Shown one piece after another: positions 22,282 through 33,260 of a stretch of DNA of 64,000 bases. The notes beneath the pieces were generated by a model. It was not told the origin of the DNA. It worked only from the letters and a program-made list of their open reading frames with translations, and searched no databases. Source of the stretch: Azorinus chamasolen (taxonomy: Eukaryota > Mollusca > Bivalvia > Cardiida > Solecurtidae); the NCBI GenBank assembly GCA_963576725.1, contig OY755237.1, forward strand, positions 58,565,805 to 58,629,804, given 5' to 3'. The translations under genes and the position numbers were made by a program. Numbering within the stretch: position 1 is the stretch's first letter; each line of letters opens with the position of its first letter.

Positions 22282-22492
22282 TTAACCCTTTCGATGCCAA
22301 ATTATTTCACCTGCTGTCAATTCCACCTGCCTTGATTTTCAATATTGTTATTTCAGTTATTGCTTTACAATGTCATAAACAGAGTGTATCAAAGAGTTTG
22401 GATTCTTGTGAGACGAAACGTAACTCGAGAATTTCATCTGGATTCAAACTGTTTACAAATATTTATCACATAGTTGGTGGCGAAAGGGTTAA
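22282..22492. mobile_element. B-family TTAA MITE, complete
   Basis: 211 bp from TTAACCCTTTCGATGCCAAA to TTGGTGGCGAAAGGGTTAA. Internal words include TTGGATTCTTGTGAGACG and TCATCTGGATTCAAACTG, which form the hairpin. The ORF crossing it is incidental. Confidence 0.8.
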
Positions 22493-22884
22493 GCTGAGGT
22501 TCCCGACCGATAAACCTCTACCGAGATAAAAAAAAAATCTAACAGACGTATTTGTTATGATATGGATACTTGCGGTTGGACAAGGCTTAGAAATATTATT
22601 ACATGAGGTTTCTCCTTGTAATATTGATGATTTCCTCCAAGGACTATAGCACATATGATAGGAATTCAAGTACCATAAAAACATTTGATATCAACATGTT
22701 AAACAAGGAATTCCATCAATCGATCAATCAAATACATGTCGATGATGACATTACAGATTACGATTTATAATAAATTATAGAAGTGTGGGCAAATTCAAGA
22801 GACGTTAGCTAAACAATTAAACTAATTTACATTCTCATTGTTAAATAAATGCATTATTTTGGAGAGACTGTTGGTAAAAAAAGT

Positions 22885-23040
22885 AAAGAAATAGAGGATC
22901 TGTTGCGAGTTGTCTTTTAAGATCACCTAAACGAGCTTTAAAAATGTCATTAAGCGAGACTTGCTGAGCTTAATAACATTTCCTTGGTGAGTTTAAGAAC
23001 ATGTGATCTTAGAAGACAACGAGCATCAGATTATTTTTCT
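22885..23040. mobile_element. Foldback MITE with TTGTCTTTTAAGATCAC arms
   Basis: The left segment GTTGCGAGTTGTCTTTTAAG mirrors CTTAGAAGACAACGAGCATC at the right. The inner arms ATGTCATTAAGCGAG/CTTAATAACAT also pair. About 155 bp, single copy in this window, superfamily unassigned. Confidence 0.6.
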
Positions 23041-23540
23041 CACATAACAAATAAAGTGCATTTCGCCGTTTAAATGACATGTAAACATCGGTTTCCATGG
23101 TTTGACGTCATATATGACGTATGATGTCATATATATTCTAAAGTGATCTTACACGTGTTACAGATCAGGGAATCTTAACCCGTTGTTCTAACTCGGAGAT
23201 AAGGGAAGATATGTGAGAAAATATCATTCCAAATCTTACAAACGATTTCATTATTTATCGTTAATTTAATTATCATTTTGGAGAAGCCATGTAGGAAGGA
23301 AACATCAATAATTGTGGTTTGACTGTGTAAATATTTCATTGTATTGCATTAATTCACATAACTAGTGAGTTTTCTAAAGTATAGTCATCAAGTATAATAT
23401 AAAACAAAATCAAAAATTCGATTTTTATCAGAGAGTATTGATTTGTATTTGGTTTGATAGAATTACGAAATTTTACGCTATGAACGTTTTTGTTTTGATG
23501 ACAAACATCTGAACATTTACTTACTTATATGATTTCGATT
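23041..23540. other. Non-coding, ends in an E fragment
   Basis: Near 23525-23547 the sequence ATCACCTCTCTTCAGAATTT matches the E terminus and abuts the retroelement fragment. Otherwise unremarkable; TGACGTCATATATGACGT at 23.10 kb is a short palindromic cluster. Confidence 0.4.
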
Positions 23541-23543
23541 GAA

Positions 23544-23921
23544 TCACCTCTCTTCAGAATTTAAAATCATCAACAGATGAACAAGCTCTAGCAAAACGAA
23601 TAAGTTGACATATATAAACCCCGTAAGATGGGGCACGGGGAAATCTCCGTCAAGATGAGGGGAATTTACAATATCAGAATCAGAATTATCTCTTTTGCCA
23701 TACATTTTAGAAGAAAGCATTCCATTGTCAATGTTAAGGTCTAAATCAGGACAATCTGCATAAGTTTCGTACGGTATAGCTTTATTCAATTTGAGTTCGT
23801 TTTGATAAATTGTAGGAATCAGAGCATCAAAGAAAGGGCTATTATCTAAGTTAAAAATATCACCTAAATATCGAGAAGTTTCATTGAAGGCTTTAATAAC
23901 ATCTTGTGATTGTGGATTCAA
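23544..23921 (-). pseudogene. Reverse transcriptase fragment (palm to thumb), degraded
   Basis: The 125-codon minus-strand ORF matches, in part, the second RT fragment at 25177-26172: both have a ...SSK-x-Y-x-KR-x-D segment followed by LDGD. Near residues 17-20 it reads YLGD where reverse transcriptases carry the YxDD catalytic box, so the second metal-binding Asp position is altered. After about residue 100 the frame shifts; the homologous residues YGVYI...QLIRFARAC continue in another frame and hit a stop. It is a dead copy. The retroelement class (non-LTR or Penelope-like) cannot be fixed from this piece. Confidence 0.7.
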
Positions 23922-23956
23922 ACGTTACATGAAATCTCTTTCATAGTAGTACAAAT

Positions 23957-24025
23957 TTGGCACCGGCGTAAGCAGAATTCAATTTTCAAACTTATACCAT
24001 CGAAACTATTGATCCCGAAGAACCT
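23957..24025 (-). repeat. E repeat fragment
   Basis: GGCACCGGCGTAAGCAGAAT and TTGATCCCGAAGAACC match the reverse strand of the E core. It lies directly upstream, on the minus strand, of the fragmentary reverse transcriptase. Confidence 0.6.
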
Positions 24026-24049
24026 TTATCCACCAACCACGGCTTCATA

Positions 24050-24590
24050 TTAAGAATCAAATACGACACATATATGAAAGTACAAAAATGAGTCATGCAG
24101 GAAACACCACATACAGAACAAACACTCGCCCGAACAGCAACACAAGGAAACAGCAAATGTACATAAGTAGAAAAAACAACAAGAGACGCACAAAGACAAA
24201 ACACACATACAATAGGAGGAAGATGGAAGCACCGCCTTGGAACGGTCAGTGACAAAAGTCGCTGGGGGGTTAAACCGGTTTATGGGCGCCCAACCTCACA
24301 CTTATTCCATCCCCATCCTAAAAGACAAACAGTGTAAATAAACGTATCCCCTCTCCGACTAATCTACAACAACCGCAACAGCAAATACAGTGGTAAAGTG
24401 CATGTATAACGAAAACACATTTAAATGAACATACTGTATCCACCTATCGCTAGTGTACTCAATGATTGGGATGCAAACAGAGTAACTGTAGAAAAGTAAT
24501 AAAGGGTACGACAAAAATGAAATAGTACTGATATCCGACGTTCTCCTTCCATTTCTGGATTTAAGAGGTCGCCTTCATAGAGTACTAATG
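24050..24590 (-). mobile_element. Retroelement 3' region, diverged tandem copy
   Basis: Same architecture as 24590-25200. On the minus strand: GTACTCTATGAAGGCGACCT, a short coding-like stretch, GGGGATACGTTTATTTACA, AGTGTGAGGTTGGGCGCCC, a G run, ACCGTTCCAAGGCGGTG and a T-rich tail. The two copies lie head to tail. Confidence 0.65.
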
Positions 24591-25200
24591 GAAAAGTAGT
24601 AAAGTCAAGCAGGCAAAGCCACATGCAAGACGCAACCACCACCAAAACACCGATAGACAGCATGACACACACACACACACAACCACACACCCAAACGCAC
24701 ACGCACACACACATACGAAATGAACACAGAAAACACCAAAAGACACACAAGAAACAGGGACAAACGTTCCACAACATGAACAAACCACAAGCACAAAGAC
24801 GCAAGGCAAACAAAAGGAAGGGTGACAAAGAGAGTACCGCCTTGGCACGGTCAGCAGCAAAAACACCACTGGGGGTTTAAACCGGTTTACGGACGTCCTA
24901 ACCTCACACTTCTCTCAAAGTCAACCTAGCTTTACAAATATTGTAAATAAAGGTATCCCCGCTGGACTTACCCACAACATAGACGACGGTGAACACAGGA
25001 CAACATGTAAAACATAGCATAATAACTGTGACAATCCGTCAAATATGTACTCAATGGCTTTGCTGAAGTCAGAGCACCTGCAGGTAAGCCGTTAAGGGCA
25101 CGACAGGGAAAAAATAATACATGAGTCTGGTAAGCTCCTCCTGTATCCAAGTTTAAGAGTATACCATCATAGAGTACTACCCTCGGCCTGTCATCGCGCA
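24590..25200 (-). mobile_element. Retroelement 3' region including the complete tail
   Basis: It follows the end of the 331-codon RT ORF. On the minus strand: GTACTCTATGATGGTATACT, GGGGATACCTTTATTTACAA, AGTGTGAGGTTAGGACGTCC, ACCGTGCCAAGGCGGTACTC, a G/T-rich stretch with (GT)n, ending CTTTACTACTTTTCCATTA. This links the orphan tails found elsewhere to an RT-encoding element. Confidence 0.75.
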
Positions 25201-26172
25201 AGCAAAGAGGGAAGCGTAGCTACCGACTGTAAAAGGGTCGATAACCAAACATGCAGTGTGTTGCAATATAATAGGATCATAACCTTTCTTTTTAAATTTT
25301 TTAATGCGTTTTATAAACAAATCATGAAAATGGATATGACCCCGAATTTTCCTAAGTTTGTAGATAACATCCCCATAAAATTCTGGTTGAGAAATGCCTT
25401 GTCGCAGTAACGTCCGTAGATTGCAATTATATTTACTAATGAGAGGTAAATTTCGATAATAAAATTTAGAAAAGGTTTTCCGAAGTTTGTGATATCTGTA
25501 ACCTTGCTTAAGAAGTTTATCAGTTATAACTAAATTACGTCTGTTAAAATCTTCAAGCAAAGAACAGGCTCGGGCAAACCTAATAAGTTGAGAAATATAA
25601 ACACCATAAGATGTAGAACGTGGCACATCCCCATCTAGAAAAGGATAATTAACAATTTTAAAATTAAAATCTTCTCTTTTATCGTATACTTTGGACGAAA
25701 CTTTATCATTTGTAATTGAAACCTTTCTTGTCGGCGTACATGCAAAGAGGCCAGCGTGATTGCCAACTGTAAAAGGGTTCACAACCAAACATGCAGTATG
25801 TTGTAGTACTACAGGATCATATCCCTTTTTAATGAATTGTTTTATATATTTGATGAACAAAGTGAGAAAATGGGTATGTCCAATAATTTTACGAAGTTTG
25901 TAAATCACATCACCATAAAATTCAGGATGTGAAATACCGTGTCGCAGAAGCACCTTGAGATTACATTTGTACTTGCCAATAAGCGAGAGATTTCGATGGT
26001 AAAATTTAGAGAAAGTTTTTCTTAGTTTATGGTATCTATATCCTTGCTTAAGCAGTTTTTCAGTTAAAATGAGATTTCGACTGTTAAAATCGTCAATAGA
26101 TGAACAAACTCTAGCAAAACGAATAAGCTGAATAACCCTGTTTGCTTTAATAACCTTTATCCGTCGGTCCAC
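25177..26172 (-). CDS. C-terminal reverse transcriptase region, internally duplicated (retroelement remnant)
   Basis: The 331-residue ORF consists of two collinear copies of one domain. Residues 15-147 align without gaps to 195-327, an offset of 180, and most positions are identical: QLIRFAR, LLKQGYRYHKLRKTFSKFY, PEFYGDVIYKLRKI, KKGYDP and LQHTACLV occur in both. The link, residues 151-194, carries YDKRxDF and FLDGDVPRSTSYGVYIS, which normally precede the repeat. I recognise this as the thumb and C-terminal part of a reverse transcriptase family seen in invertebrate retroelements; the catalytic palm is absent. The start Met is arbitrary because the copy is 5'-truncated. It is followed by the element's 3' tail. 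A functional protein is unlikely. Confidence 0.7.
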   Translation of the reverse strand: MDRRIKVIKANRVIQLIRFARVCSSIDDFNSRNLILTEKLLKQGYRYHKLRKTFSKFYHRNLSLIGKYKCNLKVLLRHGISHPEFYGDVIYKLRKIIGHTHFLTLFIKYIKQFIKKGYDPVVLQHTACLVVNPFTVGNHAGLFACTPTRKVSITNDKVSSKVYDKREDFNFKIVNYPFLDGDVPRSTSYGVYISQLIRFARACSLLEDFNRRNLVITDKLLKQGYRYHKLRKTFSKFYYRNLPLISKYNCNLRTLLRQGISQPEFYGDVIYKLRKIRGHIHFHDLFIKRIKKFKKKGYDPIILQHTACLVIDPFTVGSYASLFACAMTGRG

Positions 26173-26333
26173 GACTTGACCCGTATTTGCAAACAGATTT
26201 GATTCAGATGTGATGATAAGTCATCTCACCAGCAGCCAAGCTCGGACAAATGTTGCTCAAAATAACATGACCCGAAAGTGTCACTATATTGATATAAAAT
26301 AGTTGAAGCTTTCGGATGCGTTATGACATTTGA
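26173..26333. other. B2 hairpin fragment
   Basis: GACCCGTATTTGCAAACAGA and ATTCAGATGTGATGATAAG, then CAGCAGCCAAGCTCGG, match the decayed B2 subfamily seen at the left edge of the window. Confidence 0.5.
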
Positions 26334-26775
26334 TCAAGCATAAATTATATTTCATACCTGAAATTGGGAGGTTGCTGTATATAACGATAATGAAACTACA
26401 TGATTCGCATTTGTAATTACAAAGTCACTGTCCGATAGTTCAAGAGATTTCGATATCTGATGGTAAGTTATGTCTCAAAATCCTTTATTGGTCTCTTCTG
26501 AATCATATGAGCAATCTGATCAGTATCCGATATATAAATAAACAAGAAAAGCATACCTTGATCAGAGACAGCTCCTACAGAAGAGTTAAACACTGTTTGC
26601 TTATCTGATTCTACAGTTTCTGTCATGACCAAATTTATCGTATTTATAAGCAATTCGATATTCAATCGTTATTTCAAAACGATACTAACCTTGTCCCACT
26701 GTATAATATAATTGTTAGAGAATCGAATAAACGGGAATCATTTCAAATTCAATGTTTCTTAAATGATTAATTAAA
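26334..26775. repeat. Array unit, right half
   Basis: ATATTTCATACCTGAAATTG, ACAAAGTCACTGTCCG, TTCAAGAGATTTCGATATC, an A-like half hairpin (CAGCTCCTACAGAAGAG, CTGTTTGCTTATCTGATTC) and ACGATACTAACCTTGTCC, in the order found in the units at 28 and 29.5 kb. Confidence 0.7.
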
Positions 26776-27010
26776 CCAAGTACAAAAATGAGTCATGCAG
26801 GAAAAACCACATACAGAACAAATAGTCGCCCGAACAGCAACACAAGGAAACAGCAAATGTACATAACTATAAAAAACAACAAGAGACGCACAAAGACAAA
26901 ACAAACACACAATAGGGGGAAGATGGAAGCACCGCCTTGGAACGGTCAGTGACAAAAGTCACTGGGGGGGGGGGGTTAAACCGGTTTATGGGCGCCCAAC
27001 CTCACACTTA
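26776..27010 (-). mobile_element. Retroelement 3' tail inserted at an array unit boundary
   Basis: Close to the 24.05-24.3 kb tail copy: GAGTCATGCAGGAAAAACCA, GAAGATGGAAGCACCGCCTT and GGGCGCCCAACCTCACACTT. It splits AATTAAACCA from TATTGCAATACTCC, which are contiguous at 28.55 kb, so it is an insertion. A 12-G run lies at 26964-26975. Confidence 0.75.
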
Positions 27011-27011
27011 T

Positions 27012-28556
27012 TTATTGCAATACTCCATATTGATCACATATTTCATAACTGAACAGTGGGGCGATATATATGCATATCAAAAATAACATTATCTGAATCA
27101 AACCTATTTGCAAATACGAGTCAATATATTCTGAATTGGGAGATCCTTCGAAAGCAAATAGTAGAAATACAATACGACAAAATTGCATACAAAGTCATGG
27201 ATAGCCGGATAATAATGTTATGGTGCGTCTAAAATATATAATTATCTATTGGGCTTATTGATAAATGTAGTTTCACATGTGACGCTTATATTATTCTTAA
27301 TATGATTATATATAACTCCGCTTCTGAGGTATAGAATGTAATCTGTGCTTAAACACATGCCACGATGTACTCGAAACCTTAATTTCATCTGTTTCAAAAG
27401 TGACACTTTGAGGGATACAATATCAAATGAGATGTCTTTCTAATTACATAATTTATCTGGGCGTATAGAATTCTTTATATTAATATATTAATATATTCTG
27501 GAAATGGGTGATCCTTCGAAAGCAAAAGTAGAAATGCAAAAGGAGAAAATTGCAGACTCGGTTTTATTAAGTCTGTTCATGAGTAGTAATTAAAAGTGCA
27601 ACACTTTTCACGCCCCCTAGCACCGGCTTAAGCAGTGTTCAACTTTCAAAACAAATAACATCAAACCTAATCAAGGACCAGAAAATATAACAACACTGAG
27701 CATGAAGTACTGGGTAACTTTTTACGACCGCCACACAAGCACTTAACATCTGCTGTTGTGAAGTAGATATATTCTGAAAATGGGTGATCCTTCGAAAGCA
27801 CACGTAGAAATGCAAAAAGAGAAAATTGCAGACTCGGTTTTATTGAGTCTGTTCATGAGAAGTAATTAAAAGTGCAACACTACTCACGCCCCTAGTCTCG
27901 GCTTAATAAGTCATAAGCAATGCTCCTTCAAAAGCAAAAAAAATAAAAAATAAAAAAGAACATTGCAGACTAGGTTTCATTGAGTCTCTTAATGATCAGT
28001 TACGAAAGGTGCAACACTACTCACTACTTTATGGTATTAGCTCAAATATAAATTCTATTTTATACCTGAATTACGGGGTGATATAAAACGATAGTAAGAG
28101 TATATGTCCCGCATTTCTAATTACAAATCATTGCCTGGTAGTTCAAGAGATTTCAATATCATTTAATTTGTCACTTCTTGATCAGATAAGAGCAATCTGA
28201 TCAGGTCCTATAAACAAGCATACCTTGATCAGACAGCTCCTACATAAGTGTTAAACACTGTGTTTGCTGATCGTATTCTACAGTTTCTGTCATGACTATA
28301 TTTATCGTGTTTATAAGCCATTATTGCATTAATCTAATCAATTTTCATACAATCCTGTTTCACAGGAAATTGAATACCAAACCAATATCATTCAAGTAAT
28401 TGTTTAAAATATTTTGGTCAATAATACTTATTATCTATTATAAATATTTCAAAACGATATTAACCTTATCCGACTGTACATTATAATTGTTAGAGAATTG
28501 TATAAAAGGGTCTCATTTCATATTTAATTATTCTTAAACGATTAATTAAACCAATA
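27012..28556. repeat. Array unit U1
   Basis: It runs from TATTGCAATACTCCATA to AACGATTAATTAAACC. Landmarks are TTTCATAACTGAACAGTGGG, TCATGGATAGCCGGATAATA, GTGCTTAAACACATG, ATCTGGGCGTATAGAATTC, embedded E copies at about 27494-28022, GGTAGTTCAAGAGATTTC, and CCTTATCCGACTGTACAT. U2 repeats all of these. Confidence 0.8.
27494..28022 (-). repeat. E repeats inside array unit U1
   Basis: One full unit (27494-27773), one truncated unit (27774-27898) and one diverged piece. A further fragment lies at 27128-27195. The truncated piece also occurs at the same place in U2 and U3, so one E insertion predates the array duplication while the better copies look younger. Confidence 0.7.
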
Positions 28557-29976
28557 TTGCAATACTCCATACAGATCTCATATTTTCATAACTGAGATCG
28601 GGGGGCGATATATATGCATATGAAGAATAATCTTATCTGAATCAAACATATTTGCAAATACGATTCAAGTCATGGATAGCGGGATAATGATTATATGCTG
28701 CGTCTTAGATATATAATTATTTATTGGGCATATTTATAATGCAAAATGTAGTTACACATATGAAGTGTATATAATTCTCAATATGAGTATATATCACCAA
28801 GCATTTGAGGTATGTAATGTAATCTGTGCTTAAACACATGTCACGATGTACTCGAACATTTTAATTCATCTTTTTTAAAAGTGACACTTTGAAGGATACC
28901 AGATAAAAGTACATGTAAGAGACACAAAGAGACACACAAAGACAAAACATACAATAGGGGGAAGATGGAAGTACCGCCTTGGAATGGTCAGTGACAAAAG
29001 TCACTTGGGGTAACTCGGTATTTCGGCGCCCGACCTCACACTTATTCCATCCCCACCCTAAAAGACAAGACAAACAGTGTATATAAACGTATCCCCTCTT
29101 CGACTAATCTACAACAATATAGTGGTAAAATGCATGTAAAACGAAAACATATCTAAGTGAAGCAACTGTATCTACCTATCGCTAGTGTCCTCAATGATCG
29201 AGCTGCAAAAAGACTAACTGTAGAAAAGTAATAAAGGGTACGATATCCGACGTCCTCCTTCCGTTTCTGGATTTAATGTCTTCCTGATAACATATCTGGG
29301 CGTATAGAATTCTTTATATCAATATATATCACCCCGAAATTAAGTTATAAGCAATGTCTGAAAGTAGGAGATCCTTCAAAAGCAAAAGCAACAATACAAA
29401 AAGGAACATTGCAGACTACGTTTTATTGAGTTTTTTAATGAGCAGCACTACTCACTACATATGACATTTGATGAAGAATAAATTATATTTCATACCTGAA
29501 TTGCGGAGTGATATATAACGATAATGAGAGTATACGTCCCGCTTTGTAAGTCATTGTCTGGTAGTTTAAGAACTTTCGATGTCTCATTTTTAAGTTATGT
29601 CTTAATTGCCTTTATTTTGTCACTTCCACTTCTGGATCAGACTTGAGCAATCTGATCAGGACCCGATCTATAAGTAAGTAAAACATGCCCTGATCAGATT
29701 ACTCATATAGAAGATTTGAATACAATGTTTGCGTATTTGATTCTAAAGTTTCTGTCATGACCATATGTTTATAAGTCATTATAACATTAATCTAATCAGT
29801 ATTCATACAATTATTCTGTCTCTCATGAAATGAAGAGCTAACTGAACTGAATCTAATTGAAAACCAAACCAGTATCCTTTAAGTAATCGTTTAAATTACA
29901 TTGGTCAATAATACTTATGTTCAGAAATATTTCAAAACGATACTAACCTTGTCCGGTTATTATCATTATTAGATAT
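28557..29976. repeat. Array unit U2, with retroelement tail insertion
   Basis: Collinear with U1 and U3. A tail copy at about 28906-29285 (GGGGGAAGATGGAAGTACCG, CGCCCGACCTCACACTTATT) interrupts it between GAAGGATACC and ATATCTGGGCGTATAG, which are nearly adjacent in U3. It ends with ACGATACTAACCTTGTCCGG. Confidence 0.8.
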
Positions 29977-30810
29977 TTCAATACTCCATACAGACCACAT
30001 GCTTTCATAACTAAAATGGGGGGGGGGGGGGCGATATATATGCATATCAAGAATAAACTTATCTGAATCAAATATTTTTTGTAAATATGAGTCAAGCCAT
30101 GGATAACAGGACAATAATCATAGTAAAAAGTAGCTACACATGTGAAGTGTATATTATTCTCAATATGATTAAATCTCACTCCGCATTTGAGGTATGAAAT
30201 GTAATTCCGTGTTTATACACATGAAACGATGTACTCAAAAGTTTTAATTCATCTGTTTCAAAAGTCATACTATTAGCGATGCAATATAAAATGTAATGTT
30301 TTCCGAATTACAAATGTGGGGCGTATAGAATTCTTTGTTTCAATATATATCACCCCGGAAATAAGTTATAAGCAATGTCTGAGAGTAGGGGATCATTCAA
30401 AAGCAAATGCAGCAATACAAAAAAAGAAAATTGCAGACTAAGTTTCACTAAGTCTCTTAATGAACATTTATGAAAGGTGCAATACTACTCACTACTTTAT
30501 GACTTTTGATCAAGAATAAATTATATTTCATACCTGAATTGCGAGGTGATATATAACGTTAATGGGAGTATATGTCCCGAATTTGTAATTACACAGTCAC
30601 TGTCTGGTAGTTCAAGAGATTTCGATATCTCATTGTAAGTTATGTCTTAAATATCCTTTAATTTGTCACTTCTGGATCATATAAGAACAATCATATCTGG
30701 TTCCTACCCATTAACAAGCAAAGCATGCCCTGTTCAGACAGCTCCTACAGAAGAGTTAAATACTCTTGTTTGCTTATCTGATTCTACATCTTCTGTCATG
30801 ACCAATAATT
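29977..30810. repeat. Array unit U3, truncated
   Basis: It begins TTTCAATACTCCATACAGAC, includes a 14-G run at 30018-30031 and the embedded E fragment at 30370-30490, and ends near TCTGTCATGACCAATAATT, short of the final part of U1 and U2. Confidence 0.75.
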
Positions 30811-31260
30811 CGAAATCGAATTATTTTATATTTGATTAAGCGTAGATTATTGTTCATATGTAAAATGCGCGGTGATTTATAATCATATTGACAATAATAT
30901 AGCCCCGCATTTGTAATAATAAAGTCATCCTTTGCTAATTCAAGAAATTTCGATATCCCGATATCCCATCGTAAGTTGTGAATCTAGACTTAAATGTATC
31001 TGATGGTTCCTAAAGAGCATATGGTTACCTGCGGCACCTTTGTCAGCAATTGTTTCATTTAATGTCTAAATTATATGTCAATATATCGGCCCTCATGACA
31101 TATTGAAGTGCATATGCAAATGCTAATTGCATTTGTTGCAATTCTTAATATGATAAATGGTCATATTAGATTGCAAAACGGAAAAATACTCCATAACCTT
31201 TATGTAGGGTGATATACATTTTTATAAAGAATGATATATGCCCCAGATTTGTATGAAGTG
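30811..31260. repeat. Degenerate array monomers
   Basis: Core copies near 30850 (ATGCGCGGTGATTTATAATC) and 31190 (TAGGGTGATATACATTTTTA). CTAATTGCATTTGTTGCAATTC pairs with the 19.9 kb region, part of the left/right block duplication. Confidence 0.55.
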
Positions 31261-31520
31261 GTACTACATGTACTACTACTATTACTACTACTACTACTAC
31301 TACTACTACTACGGGTACTACTACTCCTGCTGTAACAACTAATACTACAACTACTACTGCTGCTGCTGCTAAACTGTCACTACTACGTCTACTACTAATA
31401 TTTCTACCATTACTAATACTTACTACTACTTATCTACTACATATACTGTTACAACAACAACTACTACAACAACTACTACTACTAACTACTAATAATAATA
31501 TTACTACTACTTATAATAAT
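31261..31520. repeat. (TAC)n trinucleotide microsatellite
   Basis: A nearly pure TAC/ACT tract at about 31271-31312 is followed by an interrupted ACT/AAC-rich tract. It sits between array monomers. Confidence 0.9.
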
Positions 31521-31701
31521 AGTTATAGAAGTTAACCCTACAAACAAAATAACATGTAACTATAGCATGGCCGTACGATTTAGCCCTTTTAAACAAATAT
31601 TACAGCGGACGGACAAACAGGCAGACGGCGATGCCAAAATATATATCACCCTGTGAGTAGTAGGGAAATGTAATATTTAAAAAGCTTTGAAAATAGGAAT
31701 A

Positions 31702-32220
31702 TTTTAAGATTTAATGTTTTAGATTTTATACTATTTAGTGAAGCTACACTGTATTTGTATAACTTGGTGGAACGTTACTCCCAACTCTTTCACACGTAAA
31801 CAAATGTAATAAATATATATGTGTTTCTGTAAAACTAGTTAGGGTAAGTATTTCTTGTAAATGTTTTTTTGTAAATGTTTGACATTCTTGTTTATTTGTA
31901 AATATATACAGACCCAGTATTCCAATGAGGAAATGTTGAAATCAAATACGTTTTGGCATGGATTATGATAATCTACAGGAATGCATGTACATCAACTAAA
32001 TTGCTTATTAGGTTTCAAATTGTTTACAGGTAACTGAAACATGTTACAATCTGATTAAATATTAAAAATATAAAGCTTTACAATACAGTAAAGAGACCGA
32101 CAGATCTTCCATACAATATATATGCTATACGAGATGTCTATCAATGGAATGTTTCTTATAGAACGTTGTGAATTTGTTTTCTTTTAATCATTGTTTGTGA
32201 TTATAATTTTTATTAAGGAT
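31702..32220 (+). repeat. Right partner of a diverged segmental duplication
   Basis: Collinear with 21479-21920 (see that entry). Shared order ends with CTATCAATGGAATGTTTCTT against CAATCAATGGAGTATCTCTT. Confidence 0.65.
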
Positions 32221-33260
32221 GTAGTTTGGAATTTTGTTCAATTAGCTTAGCTCTATTTCTCCTGGTTCTAAACTGCTTGGCATTTTAATAAAGGTTTTGA
32301 CATCTACCTAAGAAAATGTCATTTTGAAAGAAATATAGCAAGCATTATTTCATGACTTTAAATACCATTAGAGTTTTTATCAACAAGTTAAACATGAAAA
32401 TTTCACAACTAGATCGAAGACCTATGTTGAAAATCTCATCATTATGAGACTGGTTGCTTAATACATGTGCATGGTTTTGTAAAATAATAAAGTAATAAAT
32501 ATAATTCCAAACCTTACATAATATTGCATAACATTTCAAAGTATACCGAAATTATCATTAGTTTAACCAACATTTTGGTACACCTGATTAAACCCGTAAG
32601 TGTCATAAAGACGGGTTTGTGGTGTGATGTTTGGATCAAGGTGAAACGTCGAGTAACTCGGTGTCACATCAGGATCCAACTGTTTGACAATCTGTTTATC
32701 TATAAATGCTGATAATTAGAAAATGAACATTCGCTCACTCTAAAAACGTGTCCAGCAGACGACAATGCAGCACTGAAAGGTTTAAGAGGAAATCTCAATA
32801 AACGTGATTTGATAGTGCAAAAGATTTCATTGCAATGCGGTATCAGTTTGCAGAACTGTAGCAGTTGTGTAGATAACATGTAGAGTTTCTTAGAAATACA
32901 TGATAGATAATAATCACATTAACTATACACATATTAAAGAAATCACCTCCTGTTAGACTATATTAAATTGATGTGTTACTGATAATTAATTCTGCATATT
33001 TGTACGCTATGATCATATTTATTTTTATGAATAGCATGCATGTGAACAATTGGTCAAAGGCCTTTCCTATACATGTTAATGTGCTCATTCAAACGTATTT
33101 CGAAACATAGCATGATTGACAACATTTCTTTGTCTGGATATCAGTCCTCTACACAGATAGCAGTCAAAGGTATTTAATGAAAGTAGGATAATAACCTGCA
33201 TAAGTTTGCATTAATACTTATCAATGGCGTAGAATATGTTTAAAATAGAACAGGTTGACA
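32221..33260. other. Non-coding with a B-type remnant
   Basis: About 32600-32790: ATGTTTGGATCAAGGTGAAA and GTAACTCGGTGTCACATCAG form the B hairpin. The right end is decayed (CAGCACTGAAAGGTTTAAGAG). Nothing else was recognised. Confidence 0.5.
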
